DNA of 64,000 nucleotides from Parasponia andersonii (taxonomy: Eukaryota > Streptophyta > Magnoliopsida > Rosales > Cannabaceae). Position numbers and translations under genes: made by a program. Where the stretch lies: NCBI GenBank assembly GCA_002914805.1, contig JXTB01000249.1, positions 226,561 to 290,560 on the forward strand, given 5' to 3'. This document shows positions 38,001 to 51,345 of this stretch, in pieces. The notes under the pieces were generated by a model that saw nothing but the letters and a program-made list of their open reading frames with translations, did no database searches and had not been told where the DNA came from. Position 1 is the first letter of the stretch. Every line of letters begins with the position of its first letter.

Positions 38001-41000
38001 TGGAGGCCATGGGTATTGGAGGAAAATCTAGCATATTTCAGGTCTGGTAGAATTTCTCACTGTTCTTGCTTAATGTGTCTTTCTATATGACTAAGTGGTT
38101 GACATAAACTCCTTAGCTTAATGGCTCTGCTTGGATTGGCATCTAATCTTGCTTTAAGATGTCTCTTAGGTTCTTCTATAAGCATAATTTTACTTAAATT
38201 ACTAATGTGTGTGTGTGTGTGTTTTCATGTGATAGGCTGGTCCAAATCCATGGGCTATCGAGAACTTTGCATTGGTAGCTAAGTACCCGTCTGGCCAGAT
38301 TATAGCACAGGTTTGTGGTATTTTCGTCTTCATGCATGCTCTAAGCTTTTAAACAGTTGATGCTGCTTGAGAATTTTCTTAGATCAGAGTGACTCTGGTG
38401 CAACAGGATCTATTTTCTTCTGGAGCCATAAAATCAGCTACAGATTTCCAAGTATACAAAGAGGTTGCTGGCCTTTCAGGGCTTGACTTTGCTTACTCGG
38501 ATAACACTGCAGTGTATCACACTAAGGTTTTCTTTTTCTCCCTCTTGGAATATTTCGGTGTGTCCTATTTCCATTTCATTGTTGCTTCCACAAATTATGC
38601 ATAATTTTTCTTGATTCGAGTGAGATTTCAAAAAAAAAAAAAAAAAAGAACTAGACAGTGTTATGTATGAAGAAGCGCATTCCTTTGCTGTGTTTTTACA
38701 TGTCCCGATTTTGAATGAGGTCATCTAAAATTAAAGTCATAGACATATAGTTCAAATTCCGAGACACTGATGTTGTCCATAAAGTGAACTTTGGATATTT
38801 TAGGTAGTGTGTGGATGCAAGAAGACAAAGATCCAGTGATATCTCGGTAGATCACCAAACTGTAATGAAGTGACCCTGGTGTGCTTGAATTGCAAGTTAG
38901 CTTGGTTCTGTGATATGTAGTTTTTCTAGATAATCAGGCTACAAACCATACAACTGATGTCTATATTACTGAATTATTTAGATGGCATGCCAATATTAAC
39001 TTCACACAGTAAGCATTTGAAGAGTAAAACATGTTTGATTTCCACTCATTATTCAAGTTACGTATCAGTAACAAAATACCCAAGTCCCGAAGTACATGCA
39101 TATAATTTGTTTGGTACTCTTGAAACTGAGATTGGTTTAAATATGTCTTCTTTTTAATCATGCAGAATGACAAATTTGAACTCCTGAAATCAGGATCTCT
39201 TCAACATCTTGGAGAAAATATGCTTGCTTTTCTGCTTCAGATTGCTAGATCTTCTGATCTTCCAAAATCCAGTGAAATGGAGGATGAGGAAAATACTGGC
39301 CAAAACAATGCCATATTTTTTGACATTTTGGTATGTTACAACTGTAATAACTTTATGTTTCTTGTCTTAGTAGATAAAGCATTTAGCTACCTATATACTT
39401 TAAAAAGTTCACGTGTTTCTAACACTTACTGCAATCTCAGGGTACATATATGATCGTATTCCGTCAACGCTTTGCAAATTTACTGAATAATTCAGTGATA
39501 ATGCAATCACTTCTGATTTGGGCAACGTCAATGCTTATTGGTGGTTATCCAGCTGCAGTTTCATTTGCCTTGTCAAGTTTGAGTATCATTCTTACGTGGG
39601 TTTTTGCAGTAGGTTTAGCTATTCTTGTTGCCTTCACCCTTCCCCTGATATCTTCATCCCCAGCACCCTATATTGCAAGCCCATGGTTGGTGTTTGGGTT
39701 ATTTGCCGCACCAGCTCTTGTTGGAGCATTGACTGGTCAATATTTTGGTTATCTTGTTCTGAAAGCATATTTGTCAAAAGTGTATTCCAATCGAAGGCAG
39801 CTCTCACCTATTCTTCGAGCTGATTCAGTCAAGTTCGAGGCTGAAAGATGGCTCTACAAAGCTGGATCTATTCAGTGGCTCGTTCTTCTCATTCTGGGAA
39901 ACTACTATAAAATTGGTTCATCTTATCTGGCTCTTGTTTGGCTGGTTCCACCAGCATTTGCATGTATGTTCAGGCTTACCAGTATCTTACTTTGCGTGTG
40001 TTTGATCTAAACACATCTCAAGTTATGCATTTCAATAACTATTCTCAGATTTGTTGTTTGCCTAATGAATGTATCTTTATTTTAAACCTAATTTTTGTAC
40101 TGTCATCTGCAGATGGCTTGCTTGAAGCTACTCTAAGCCCAACTCGATTACCTAGGCCACTCAAACTTGCAACCCTCCTGATGGGCTCTGCTGTACCAAT
40201 ATTAATATCTGCTGGCAATTTTATCCGGTTGGGGGACACAATCATTGCAACTTGGGTTCGATTTGATAGGTAAATTTGTATTGTACTTTTGTTATGTCGA
40301 AACACAATGAACTATCGGAATCAATTATTTGACAGATAAATTTTTAAACATTTATTTGTTTGCAGGAACCCCGGTAGCACTCCTGAGTGGTTGGGGAACG
40401 TGATCGTAGCTACTTTCATTGCAGTTGTTATGTGCCTCACTCTGGTGTATCTCCTTTCATACGTTCATCTTTCAGGTTTTCTTTCTTGTGTACACTTTCT
40501 TCAGCCCTTGCTGATATTGGCCTGCTTATGTTTCCAACTTTTTTATGTGGGTTTCGTATTAGAGAAAATAAAAAGTTTCTGAGGTGGGTGTTGCTGTTGT
40601 CAACTGGTCAACTTTTTGGACAGTTGTGTAATGTATGATGTATCACATTGTGTGTGTTGGGTTCAGGTCGGTACAGTCCTACATGAAATAAGATTGACCT
40701 GATATAAATGAAAAGAATCTGGGTTTGAAGTTTCTTACAGTCTACGAAAAACAGTTTAGCTCCATATTTATAATGAGTTTCTTAAACCACTGCCCTATAT
40801 TATCCAGGTTAAAGAAAAAAAAAAAGAACAAAGAAAAATCAAATAGCCATGGATTAACTACAATACTCTGGTTTTTTTCCTCCATTGGTGGCTGGCTGGT
40901 AATCATCATTTGGTTTTACATTATTTGGAAAAGAGTTGGTCGTGGGCATTAGATGTCTTCCCAATTTGGAAACTAGCTGCTATAAGATTCCATGCTAATT

Positions 41001-41132
41001 TTAAATATTGCACCCATATCTGCTGCTAAAATGTTAGCAGATTCTATTAGTTTTTTATTCTCAAGGATTTGCTAGAGTTCTCAAGTTATATTGTCTACAT
41101 TTATTATTTCATGGGGAGAGTTTGAGGCGCTA

Positions 41133-41206
<74 letters not shown>

Positions 41207-42964
41207 AAGTTGGCATCTTTCCTTCATGGCTAAGAGTTTTAATGACAATTGATGTCTAGGTGTAAAAAGATTGATTATCCTCTCAAGTTGCTTGCTATTT
41301 GCTCTCTCACTCATCCTCGTAAAATCGGGCATAGTTCCACCATTTACTAAAGACATTGCCAGAGCTGTAAACGTAAGTTTCCATCTCTGACCTATTATGT
41401 CATGTTGACTTGTTCTTCTTGTTTTACTTCGTACTATTTGCATAAAGGTTTCTATAAGTGGTCAGACAAAATGCAATAAGCTGAAATTCATATTTGCAGC
41501 AATTTTGTTAAGGTTGTTTTGGCTTCACCATTTATAATTGAACGATGCAATTGTACGTTTATCTGTAGGAAATTTTAGAATAAGTTGGAATCTATAGACC
41601 ACAGAAAAAGTTAGGTAGCCTCCCTCCATTGAAATCCCAACCTACCTATAACTTCAACCTCCTTATCTATAACGAAAGGGGAAGACTGGAGAGTTGCACT
41701 TAACTGTGAGGGCACGTGGCATTTTTATCGTCTTATTACCTACATAGCATAGATAATCCTTTTTTTATATGTCAGTGCATATCTTTTTCCATCATGGTAC
41801 TTATTGATTGATTGGGAATTACAGTTTCATATTTTTCTCAGGTTGTGCACGTTGTGGATACATCAGAAAAGCAAGAACCTAGCTCTTTTGTTTCTATCTT
41901 TTCTGCAACTCCAGGAAAGTTGACAAACGAAATTGAACATATTAACGAAGGCTTCATATGTGGCAGAGACAAAGTCGTTGATTTTGTTACTTTCTCAGTC
42001 AAATATGGTTGTTGGGCCCACAAGGATACCGAGGGAGGATGGAGCAAATCAGAATTGCCTTTGCTGCATGTCGATAGTGATACTCGTGGGAACAAAAGAA
42101 TCACACAAGTTTCAATTGATACAAAAAGTTCAACACGCTGGTCTCTAGCAATCAACTTTAAGGAAATAGAAGATTTTGCATTGGAAGGTATGTCACACTT
42201 GAATTTTGTTCTACCTCTTCTTTTGTTTCCCCTTTGTTCTTTTTATTAGCATAATATAAATGGTAAGCATTCTAAAATGAAAAAAAATTGCAGTAGACTG
42301 TGTTATTAATGGTTCATCCCACCCATTTAATAAAAGCTATGGGAATATTGTAATATATTTTCCAGTGTTATGTATCTTTGCAGTTTTGATCCTAACTATT
42401 GTACCTCTCCCTGAAGTTTGAGTATGAATTTGCATATACAAGTTTACAATGCTTCCATAGTCTGTCAGCAGTTCGTGACATGATTGACATGAACTTTTTT
42501 TCTGTCTTCGACATTCGAATTATTGTCATTATTTGGTTTTGGCTTTGCTTTAACCTGTCCACTGAGGTCTCATGTGACTATGTCATTTTATCCGTTCCTC
42601 TGATTCTTTCCTTGCCTCTCAATTTTCAATCCCAGACACAGGCAACTTGGAGGAAATAGTTCCTGCTGGCAAAAAGAGCAATGTTGACGGATGGCACATT
42701 ATTCAGTTTTCAGGGGGCAAGAAGGCACCAACAAAGCTTGTCCTAACGCTTTTTTGGCGCGAAAAATCTTCCCGATCAACCGACCGACTAGATGGGGGGA
42801 AAGACGACGATGGCCTCCTTCTAAAGCTCAGGACTGATATCAATAGAGTGACACCAAGAGTTGAAAGAGTTCTTTCGAAGCTTCCTCCATGGTGTTCACT
42901 GTTTGGCAAGTCCATCTCTCCTCACACCTTGGCCTTCTTAAACAGCCTTCCTGTTAACTTTTAG
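35050..42964 (+). CDS. ERMP1: Endoplasmic reticulum metallopeptidase 1-like (M28 zinc peptidase)
   Basis: Thirteen exons: 35050-35394, 35937-36175, 36850-37006, 37964-38041, 38236-38310, 38407-38526, 39166-39330, 39441-39963, 40113-40269, 40366-40475, 41260-41372, 41842-42187, 42636-42964. Phases agree throughout; 918 aa, the usual length for plant members. Layout: basic Ser-rich cytosolic N-terminus, signal-anchor helix (FVWLTLFVAIVYSSW, ~residue 48), luminal M28 peptidase domain, then a polytopic membrane region (about residues 400-680) and a C-terminal luminal domain. Zinc and catalytic residues of clan MH are present: H188 and D190 (SSHIDTVFST), D200 (GGAGDCSSC), E234/E235 (NTGEEEGLNG), E261 (IDLEAMG) and H336 (AVYHTK). 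The enzyme is therefore predicted active as an aminopeptidase in the ER; plant substrates are unknown to me. Intron 3 contains an N at 37656 and intron 10 an (AT)n tract. Confidence 0.94.
41136..41204. repeat. (AT)n microsatellite inside ERMP1 intron 10
   Basis: 69 bp of TA dinucleotides, 55 bp before the exon 11 acceptor. No MITE terminus borders it. Confidence 0.95.
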
Positions 42965-43617
42965 GTATTTTAAAATTCATACGAAAAGACAGGAATAATT
43001 TCTTTTTTACCCCTTTTTTACGAGAAGAATAAAGGATGTATGTGACTCTTGTATATGAGATCCTTGTTAAAGAACCCCCTCCCCCAAGAAAGGGGGGAAA
43101 AAAAAAAAGGAAAAGAACAAAAGGGTTTTGAATTTAGGGCCCCGTTTATGTTTTGCTAGATCATCAAAATTTAGGGTCTGTTTATGCTTTACAAAATTCA
43201 TAGTTAGCCATACACTGAGACACTGTTTTTAAACAACCTAACCTAATAATTTTTCAAACGCCGTGACTTTGTTTGCCCTTAGTATGCTGCAGATGGTCTT
43301 TTTCTCATTCAGACATATTAAAAACTGTCATTTTTCTTTCCCTACCACACTTTTGTCTGTTTTTGAATTACCTCAAACGAGCATTGGTTCCCGACTTCCC
43401 GCAAAACAAGAGGCAAAAGCCAATCATCGTTCATGCTCTAGTTGCTTCTCCATTGACATGTTCTGTCCATATATTTTACCGGTTATGTAGTAGGGGTTTG
43501 AACAATAATGCCCCAACTTTTTGGGCTTTGTTTCAATGAATGTCCCTTTTTTACATTTTATGCACATTAATATCCCTTTTCTAATTTCCACTTTATGTAA
43601 TTCCAAGTATAACCCTT

Positions 43618-43620
<3 letters not shown>
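42965..43620. other. ERMP1 3' flank
   Basis: Probably holds the ERMP1 3' untranslated region (an 'agaataaagga' word at ~43027 could serve as a poly(A) signal). The rest is low-complexity intergenic sequence, with no gene. Confidence 0.45.

Positions 43621-43659
<39 letters not shown>
43621..43659. repeat. (TA)n microsatellite adjoining MITE copy D
   Basis: 39 bp of TA dinucleotides ending four bases before GGTTGCCAATCC of the element. Confidence 0.95.
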
Positions 43660-43663
<4 letters not shown>

Positions 43664-43664
<1 letters not shown>

Positions 43665-43753
43665 GTTGCCAATCCAATAGGTATTTTTTTTCTTTACCTA
43701 TGGGTAGGTATTTTTTTTCTTTACCTATGGGTAGTATAATGAAGTGCATGAAA
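43664..43753 (-). mobile_element. (TA)n-flanked MITE, copy D, truncated
   Basis: Only ~90 bp remain: GGTTGCCAATCCAATAGGTA, then two exact 27-bp tandem units (43681-43707 and 43708-43734) and 'tataatgaagtgcatgaaa'. The element stops where copia gag sequence begins. Orientation as copy B. Confidence 0.75.
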
Positions 43754-44620
43754 TTGAGCCTCGGGTAGAGAGAGACAATCTTGATAAGAAGTTATGTTAA
43801 CAATCACAGGATCATATCCACTGCCTAATCCACCAAGAATGTAGAGTAAAAGTTCATCATCAAAGAGTACCTGACCAGGAGTGGCGAGATTTTCAACGAT
43901 ATTGCGCATTTTCAAGAAGTAACCATTGATTGACAGTCTAAAGCTGAAACCTGAATTGAAGAAGCCGAGCCTTCGAGTTTGAAGCAAACAGCTGTTCAAT
44001 GACACGCCATATGTGAGCTGAGCTGAGCTGAGCTGGTACAGCGAACAACATGTCCAAGCATGGACTCAGAGATGGAAGCAAGAAGCCAGCTCATGAGAGC
44101 TTGATCAGTACGAATCCAGTAGGTATACGCTGGATTGAGACGTTGAGCAGAGGAAGCCATAGCTTGAGCATCTGAGCTACCTTCACCTTCCTGGAAACGA
44201 ATAAATTGCTCAGGACAAGGATGAGTCCCGAGAAGAAAACCTTCTAGTTCATGAGCTCGAACGGTGGGAAGAATCTGAGATCGCCGAAAGGCATAATTGC
44301 TACGATCAAGTTTGAGAGCCAATGGAACCAGAGATGAGAGAAAAGACAGATCCGGAAGAGGAATCGCCATGGACGCTAGTCAAAAAGCTCTGATACCAGT
44401 AGAGAAACACACAATACAGAGAGAAAGTTTAGAGTAGAAACGAGGAAGATGAAGTTTACGAAAACTGCTCAACTCACTTCTATTGATTAATCTGTACAAT
44501 TTATAAGCATTACATTAGTAGAAGAGTATGTAAGAAGCTTCTATAGTTAGCCTAACTAATCTTGATAACTAATTACAAAATATCAGGAAACAGTTAGTAA
44601 CTAATTATAATCTTCTAACA
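43754..44620 (-). mobile_element. Second Ty1/copia remnant: LTR, primer-binding site and 5' gag
   Basis: Minus strand. LTR 44620-44399 begins TGTTAGAAG. It is followed by an exact primer-binding site TGGTATCAGAGC (44398-44387), complementary to the tRNA-iMet 3' end. A gag start at 44370 reads MAIPLPDLSFLSSLVPLALK, then SNYAFRRSQILPTVRAHELE and GFLLGTHPCP, the N-terminal part of copia gag (UBN2-type). A frameshift near 44000 moves the frame to FSFRLSINGYFLKMRNIVEN and GLGSGYDPVIVNI. Everything 3' of this is missing; the break coincides with the edge of MITE copy D. Confidence 0.85.
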
Positions 44621-46748
44621 GCTTTGACTAATCTCTTCAACAGCTTTGACCACTTTCCTCAATAATCTGTAAGGGAAACAAAACCAAAGGGAAGAAAATA
44701 ATATGGAATATCATCTGATATTTGGCTCTGTATAATTCTATATTACGAATATACCTCTTTATATTATGGTATCAACAGTAAATACGTTGTATATTATTGT
44801 ATATCAACGGTAAATCAATAGTATACCACTTTATATAATAGTATACTAGTGTATACCAATAAATGTATTATCGGTAAACTACTTGATATTAAACAGGTAA
44901 ATCAATTATTTATATGGATAAATTAATTGCATACACTGGTGAAGTAATTACATACATCGGTATTAATTATCTACAATAATAAATTAAACACTCCTAAATT
45001 AATTATATGTTATGGATATGAATCATATATACTGGTAAATAATTATATGTTATAATAAATGAATTATATACTATATATATTATTAAATTAATTATGTACA
45101 TAAATATGTCAAATTAACTTATACAAACTATAATGATAAATTAAAATCATTAAAACTTAAAAATGGATATAAAAGTCAATAAAATAAAAAATGGATATTC
45201 TTTAACACATAGTTTAGAAAAAGGATACGTGGTCTATATAATAAAGGTATCTGGTGAGGTCCATCAAATAGAAAGAAAAACAATAAATCTTCAACTCGAG
45301 TGTCTAATTTTGGTATCGTAGTTCATATTCATTATTCATAAATAACATCCAAAATTTGAAACTAGCCAATGTCATTTTTTTTTGAAGTATTACTAAATGT
45401 AGCACCTTTTTTTTTACTCCAATGCATATTGCTATTTTAATTATATCTTTAAGCTTTATTATTTGATACTAATAAGGTTAATTTTATAATTAATTAAGTA
45501 TTTAAGAGTGTATTGATTGAGTATTTAAAATTATAATTGTTATTTTCAATATTTTAAAATTTTGAATATCATGAGTAATACTAATAAAGTTAAAGTTAAG
45601 CAAATGTTAATAGAGAAATGTTAAATATACTCTCATAACCTTATTATAATAATATGTGAATTTTATTATTTAATGTCACATTTTAATAAAAAATCTAAAT
45701 TAGATCATTCTTCTGGTCAAAAGTTGACGTACATCACGCACTGAATTTGGCAGAGTAGATTTCACGAGACTAGATTGGAATAATATTTTTGTATAGTCGA
45801 AGTTAACCAAATACCAAATATTATTAGTATATAACAGATATTAAATTTAGTAAAATAAGAGGCATTACATTGGACTAAGATTTATGTAGCTACATTGGCA
45901 CGTAAATTTGGCATGCGTCGAAGATTGCTCTAGCCAGTGGGCCATTTGACACATAAAATTACTTAGGTAGAATATGAATATTTTTCTCATAAAGAATTAT
46001 TTTATGGCACATAAGATTTAGGACAATATACCGTATAAGTTCCTCACTTTTTTTTATTGAGAGTAGCCTTTTACCCCTTCACATTTAAAATTTTGCTCAT
46101 ACGCCTTAATTTTTATGTACGTGGTGTCAGTTTGTACCCAATTTTCGCTTATATCATGTCACTTTGCCTCATTTAGTAGATAATGTTAAAAAAAATATTA
46201 TCTTATCCACCAAACATCGGGATTTACTAATAAAGGGGAATAGATAAGATAAAATTTCTATGTTTTTTTAAATTTGCATAGAAATTCAGAAAAAAAAAAA
46301 TTTACAATACCCATAAAAGGATTTTTGATTACAAAATAAATAAATAAATAAAATAAGAAAATTTTTGAATAATCTCATTTGTATAAATCTGCATTTAGTT
46401 CAAGTGAGTATTATTTTTTCAATGAAAAAAACCAAAAAATTTAATCATCTACACTCACAGACTTTCAGGAATAGTTTGGCGGACATTACTAACGAAAGGG
46501 ACTATACTAAATAGTCTAATCCTTGTTTAGCCCCTAAAAATAGTGGGTACTATATTGTGAAAGGACAAAGTAAGGGCCTTGGTGGAGGAATATTTGAACC
46601 CTTTTGAAAGATATCCCATCATATTTCCTTTAAAATGTGGATCCCGCATTTCATTTTTTTCGCTTTCTCTTTCTAACTCTCCCCATAAAATGGGACTCAC
46701 ATCATTTTTATATATATTCTTTTATACATTCCCCGTATAAAGTGAGTC

Positions 46749-46753
<5 letters not shown>
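44621..46753. other. AT-rich intergenic stretch, no gene
   Basis: Includes a TA-rich degenerate block (44750-45130, 'tatacca/ggtaaa' words) and T-rich runs. No coding or structural RNA signal seen. Confidence 0.5.

Positions 46754-46798
<45 letters not shown>
46754..46798. repeat. (AT)n microsatellite without a MITE
   Basis: 45 bp of TA dinucleotides bordered by unrelated sequence. Confidence 0.95.
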
Positions 46799-46803
<5 letters not shown>

Positions 46804-47972
46804 AGTCCCTCCTTTAATTCCTTATTCCACCAAACAATTTCTAGTACTAATGTAAAACAAGCTAATTAAATACAATTTAATCCTATGTAATAATCTAGTG
46901 TAATCTAATATACTCTTGTCTACCAAACGGGAGCAAATTGGTAGCGACGAATTTATGAAATTTAGGGTACAATAACACTGTATTTGTGAAAATAAGTTAA
47001 ATTAGTACTATATTTACAAAAAAAATAGGCATATGGACTAAATTTTAAATCTGGGTATACCACAAATGACTACTCTTAGTAAAAAAGATTTATATCACCT
47101 CAAGTCTCTAATTTTTTCCCCAAGTAAATCAGGTACTCAACTTTTATTATTATTATTTTTTTTTGTAATTTTTAGATCCTCAGTCTTACACATTTATACC
47201 ATTTTAGTCATTTTTTCATTTTCTATCTAATTCAACTGTTATTTAATAGTTTTAATATCATTTGGGTCTTCAAATCTTACACAATATATCATTTAGGTTC
47301 ATATTTTTTATTTTATAACTTTTGACTCTTCAAACTTTCATCTATGTTATACTTAGATTATTTTAGGTTAATTTTGAGTTAAAATTCTACTATAATAGAA
47401 TTTTATTAAATAAAGTAATGAAAACTACTAAAATTATGTTCAATACGAATAAAATATTTTTTAAAAAAGATAAATTAAATAATAATATTATTTTTAGTTA
47501 ATTCTTACATATTGTACAATTTAATTATAAATTCTTATTAACGGTGGTAAAGTTGATTTTCTCTAATTTCATAAATTCATCAACTTTTTTTTAGTTAAAA
47601 CTCGTAAATAAAAAAAGAAGTTTAAAACCCTAGTCTATTAATTTATAAAAGAAAGCGAAGAATAGGGGGTTGTAGGATCCCTTTGTCCTAAGATTTATTG
47701 CACGTATAATTGTGTGCGCGCCACTGTGGTAGTTGACCGTGACTAAGATTCATAAGTAACAAAGCAAACAGTTTCAGTGACTCTTATTCAGGGTGAAGGT
47801 CAGTTGAATCTGGTAAGAAAATTTTTAAAAAAAAAATCAGACTCTTCTGTTGTCTTCTCCACTAAAATCCACAATTTTTTTAAATAAAATAAAATTAAAA
47901 AAAAAAAAAGAAAAAATCTCCTATTCTCATTCTCTAGGGAGAGAGAGAGGAAGAAGAGAAAGGCTCCCAGAA
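46799..47972. other. Upstream region of the GNAT gene
   Basis: AT-rich, no gene. The last ~250 bases, including a (GA)n-like stretch at 47937-47963 (gagggagagagagaggaag-like), form the probable 5' untranslated leader, a common arrangement in plant genes. Confidence 0.45.
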
Positions 47973-49978
47973 ATGCGGTCCGTACCATTGGGAATATCGG
48001 CATCTTCAACCGCCATAAACTGCTCTGCCTCTTCAAGGACCTCTCTTCTCAACTCTCTCAATCTCAAGAAGCCAACCCCTTCTTCTTCCAATTCTTCTTC
48101 TAGGGTTCCTAACTCCTCTGATGAATTCTCTCTCCTTTCTTTCTCCAAACCAGGTACCAATCTGTCCTCCTTTTTATTTATTTATTTTTTTTTTTTAGGG
48201 CTTATTGAGATTTATGGGTACAAATCTCTTGTTAAATTTCAGATTTGAGCTTGTCTACACAATGGGTTTTGCTCTTTTTGTACTAATTCTTAGTTTAATG
48301 CTTTAGCTTCACAAATGTTTTATTACTTTACTACATAGTTTCCTCTACTTGATTGATTGTGTGTTAATTGTGAAGTGGTGTAAGCTAGTTCTCAAAAATG
48401 AAATACCAAATCCCATTTTAGCTCCTTATTAGGATTATTAGTTTAACAATTCCCAGTTTTTAGCACTTGGAATTGGATTGGTATATAGCAGCTTTCATTG
48501 TATTTAACTTCTTGAACCTCTTCAATATCATAGCTTAATGGTCCTATAATGGTGTTCATAAGCAACCACTCTTTAAAGCTCAACTTCCCCCCCATGTTTT
48601 GTTACAAAGTCGAAGCTAAAAACCACCGAAACAAAGTTTAGTTGACTTTGGTTGTCTACTAAAAAAATGGCACTTGGGTTCCTTTTACTTGTTGATATTT
48701 TGCAATTAAAGACTATTTTTTTTAGCAGAGGAAAGAAAGGAAAAGAAGTACTTGAGAAAGAAGACAAAAAATGTAAAATTCGAAAGTATACTGTTTTGGC
48801 CATTTATAGTTTCGGACTTTGGAGGTTTGTTTTGGTGATAACTCTGATTTGTGGGGGTGTAGGAGTTTGCAGAGCTAGTCAAGTAGTTGACTTGTTTCCA
48901 ACCGTGTCTCCTGAGATTGTTGTCCGCAAGGCAAGGTTAGAGGACTGTTGGGAAGTCGCTGAGACTCACTGCAGCTCTTTCTTTCCCGAATACTCTTTCC
49001 CTTTGGATTTCGTCCTGAGGATCGACAGGATTGTGGGAATGATGGCTGGATTTTCCATACCAAATGGTTGCAGGAGAACTTGTTTGGTTGCTGTCACTGG
49101 TAGCTCACTTGATGAAACGTTCCTTATAGGAACTCAAGAATTGAAGATTGGAGGTTTTGATGGGAAAATCAGTCTCAATAAGGGGTACGTAACTGGAATC
49201 TTGACAGTGGATACTGTAGCTGATTTTCTCCCTCGAAAGGGACCTCTCAGGCAGAGAAGGTTAGTTCATCTTTCTTAATTGTCAAGGAAATGGGTTCATC
49301 AAATTTGCTCTTAGATAGATAGAGTTTTCAAATATGTATTTTGGTCTGTTATCTACCAAGGTTCGATGTGCATCTGAAGTTTTGATGGGTTTGTTATTAC
49401 ACAATCCCATTCAGAGCTCACGACTTTCACTTCAGCACCTTAACTGACCTTCACTTCAGCACCTTAACTGACCGTCATTTGATCCAATCGATAGACTTTT
49501 TCTTCCCCATAACAAAAAATTTGTGGGAGTTTTTGTTATTCCAGAGATCGGGACATGTTAGCTAGTTGGAGGAACTTGTCGAGAATAGAATATATATTAG
49601 GACAAATGCATTGTCATATGCACCAAGATATGCGGTTAATCTGGTTTTGTTTTCTGAAAATATGGTACTTTTAATTACAGGACCGGAATTGCGTACATTT
49701 CAAATGTTGCTGTTCGGGAAAGATTTCGACGGAAAGGAATAGCGAAACGGCTCATAGCAAAGGCAGAATCTCAAGCCCGGAGCTGGGGTTGCCGTGCCAT
49801 TGCTTTGCACTGTGATCTTAACAATCCTGGAGCCACAAAACTGTACAAGGATCAGGGTTTCAGATGTATCAAAGTGCCAGAAGGAGCAAATTGGCCCCAG
49901 CCAAAGACCTCTCCGGATGTCAAGTTTAATTTCATGATGAAGCTTTTGAACACTTCTATTACTGCTAAGATTCTTTAA
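47973..49978 (+). CDS. Plastid-type GNAT-family N-acetyltransferase
   Basis: Three exons, 47973-48153, 48863-49259 and 49681-49978, give 291 aa with consistent phases. GNAT enzymes transfer acetyl groups from acetyl-CoA to amines. The first ~65 residues (MRSVPLGISASSTAINCSAS, then Ser/Asn-rich) have the Ser-rich, acid-poor look of a chloroplast transit peptide. The catalytic domain starts near EIVVRKARLEDCWEVAETHC and FFPEYSFPLDFVLRIDR. The acetyl-CoA binding core reads GIAYISNVAVRERFRRKGIA, with the R-x-x-G-x-A/G signature at residues 209-214 (RRKGIA), followed by CRAIALHCDLNNPGATKLYK. It resembles the plastid GNAT group of Arabidopsis; I cannot fix the exact paralogue. Exon 2 starts at 48863 (tag/GAGTTTGC); the longer open frame reaching back to 48652 is intron read-through. 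Confidence 0.9.
49426..49473. repeat. 24-bp exact tandem duplication in GNAT intron 2
   Basis: TTCACTTCAGCACCTTAACT followed by GACC occurs twice without a gap (49426-49449 and 49450-49473). Confidence 0.9.
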
Positions 49979-51314
49979 GAAATGTTAGTAAGGGTTAAAA
50001 AAATGCTAAGAGGAAAAAGGAAAACAGCATAGGATATCTGAGATTAGCTTGTATATACTGTATGTAAGCAAAAGGATTCAGCTTGCTTGTCTTCATAACT
50101 TTTATGATGCGTTTATGTGACAACAAAATTGGTTGTTTCCTTGTTAAACGCCAAATTTGCAAAGCTCTGATGATGAGTTATAAAAACTTGTCACACCTGT
50201 CCCAAACAGGAAGTTAACATAAAGAAAGTGAAAAATAAACTAAAAAAAGCTGTAGTATAGATTCAGTTTCGATCACTCCATTGTAATTGTGAGCAACACT
50301 TACTGATAGATTTAGTTTAGATTACACAAGTATGCTAAGCACCATGTCAAATAGTAACCTTATAATCTCTAAGGCACTCATGATAAGGCACTCATGATAA
50401 CCTTATCATCTTTAAGGCACTCGTGCTAACCGTTGTGGCACACACTATTTAAATATTATTTTTATTTATAATATATGTTTTCCACAATAAAATCTTATTA
50501 TTTTAACTACCAGTTATTAATAATAAAAGGTCCATTACACTCATGAACTGTGTGAATAATTTTCTTTATTTTATGAAATATATGAGTAACAAAGTAATTA
50601 ATTTTCTTTGTTTTATGAAATATGAAAGAAATATGTGAGTAGCAAAGTAATAAATGGGAGCTCTAATTTATAAAAATTTAGTGAGGATAAAATTAGAAAC
50701 AAAATTTGAATAAAAGAGAAAAACCTATAAATGTATCAACTTTGGTCACATTGGAAAATACATACATATTTTAGATTTAAAAATAATGGTATTATTATAA
50801 ATTTGAACTTTATAATAGCAATGTTGTAAATTCAAACATATTCTAATGGTAATATTGTAAATTAACACATGCTAAAATTAAAATATGCTGTTCTTTATGT
50901 TATATTTAAGACAACATATATAAAAATTATTTCAAATATGATATACTAATGGAAACACATTTTTTTGACAATGCTAAAACTTGTACTAAAAATATTAGCA
51001 TGAGATATAGCACTCTCATTAGAGATACTCTTAGAATGCATTTAAATTTGTAATTTGAAGTGTCAAAATCATTAAATATTGATCCTAAATAATGGGAAAA
51101 AGTCTTTATTCTACTCTCTAAAAATTTTAATTTTTGTTATCTTAGTCCCTAAAGAATTAAAAATATTTTATGTTAGTCCTTTAAAAATATTTTACGTTTA
51201 GTCCCTTTTCGCGTTTCATTAACAAATGAGATACACATTGCCCTTGTGTTTTATTCATTTCCACAAGCATATGTAACCGTAAAGAGATTTGAAGATGAAA
51301 TGCTGTAGTTTCTA

Positions 51315-51319
<5 letters not shown>
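49979..51319. other. GNAT 3' flank and AT-rich intergenic stretch
   Basis: The first few hundred bases are the probable 3' untranslated region. Short repeats of 'aaggcactcatgataa' occur at 50370-50430. No gene seen. Confidence 0.45.

Positions 51320-51344
<25 letters not shown>

Positions 51345-51345
<1 letters not shown>

Noticed and set aside
38389..38604. Short plus-strand ORFs starting inside ERMP1 introns
   Set aside because: Only the stretches between splice sites match the M28 family; the remaining parts are intron read-through.
44027..44040. Short 'gagct' tandem repeats in the copia gag fragment
   Set aside because: Slippage in dead sequence, no further meaning seen.
48652..48862. 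Long open frame extending the GNAT exon upstream to an ATG at 48652
   Set aside because: It passes through a good acceptor (tag/GAGTTTGC at 48863) whose phase matches exon 1 at 47973-48153, which encodes a transit-like peptide; the extension has no family resemblance.
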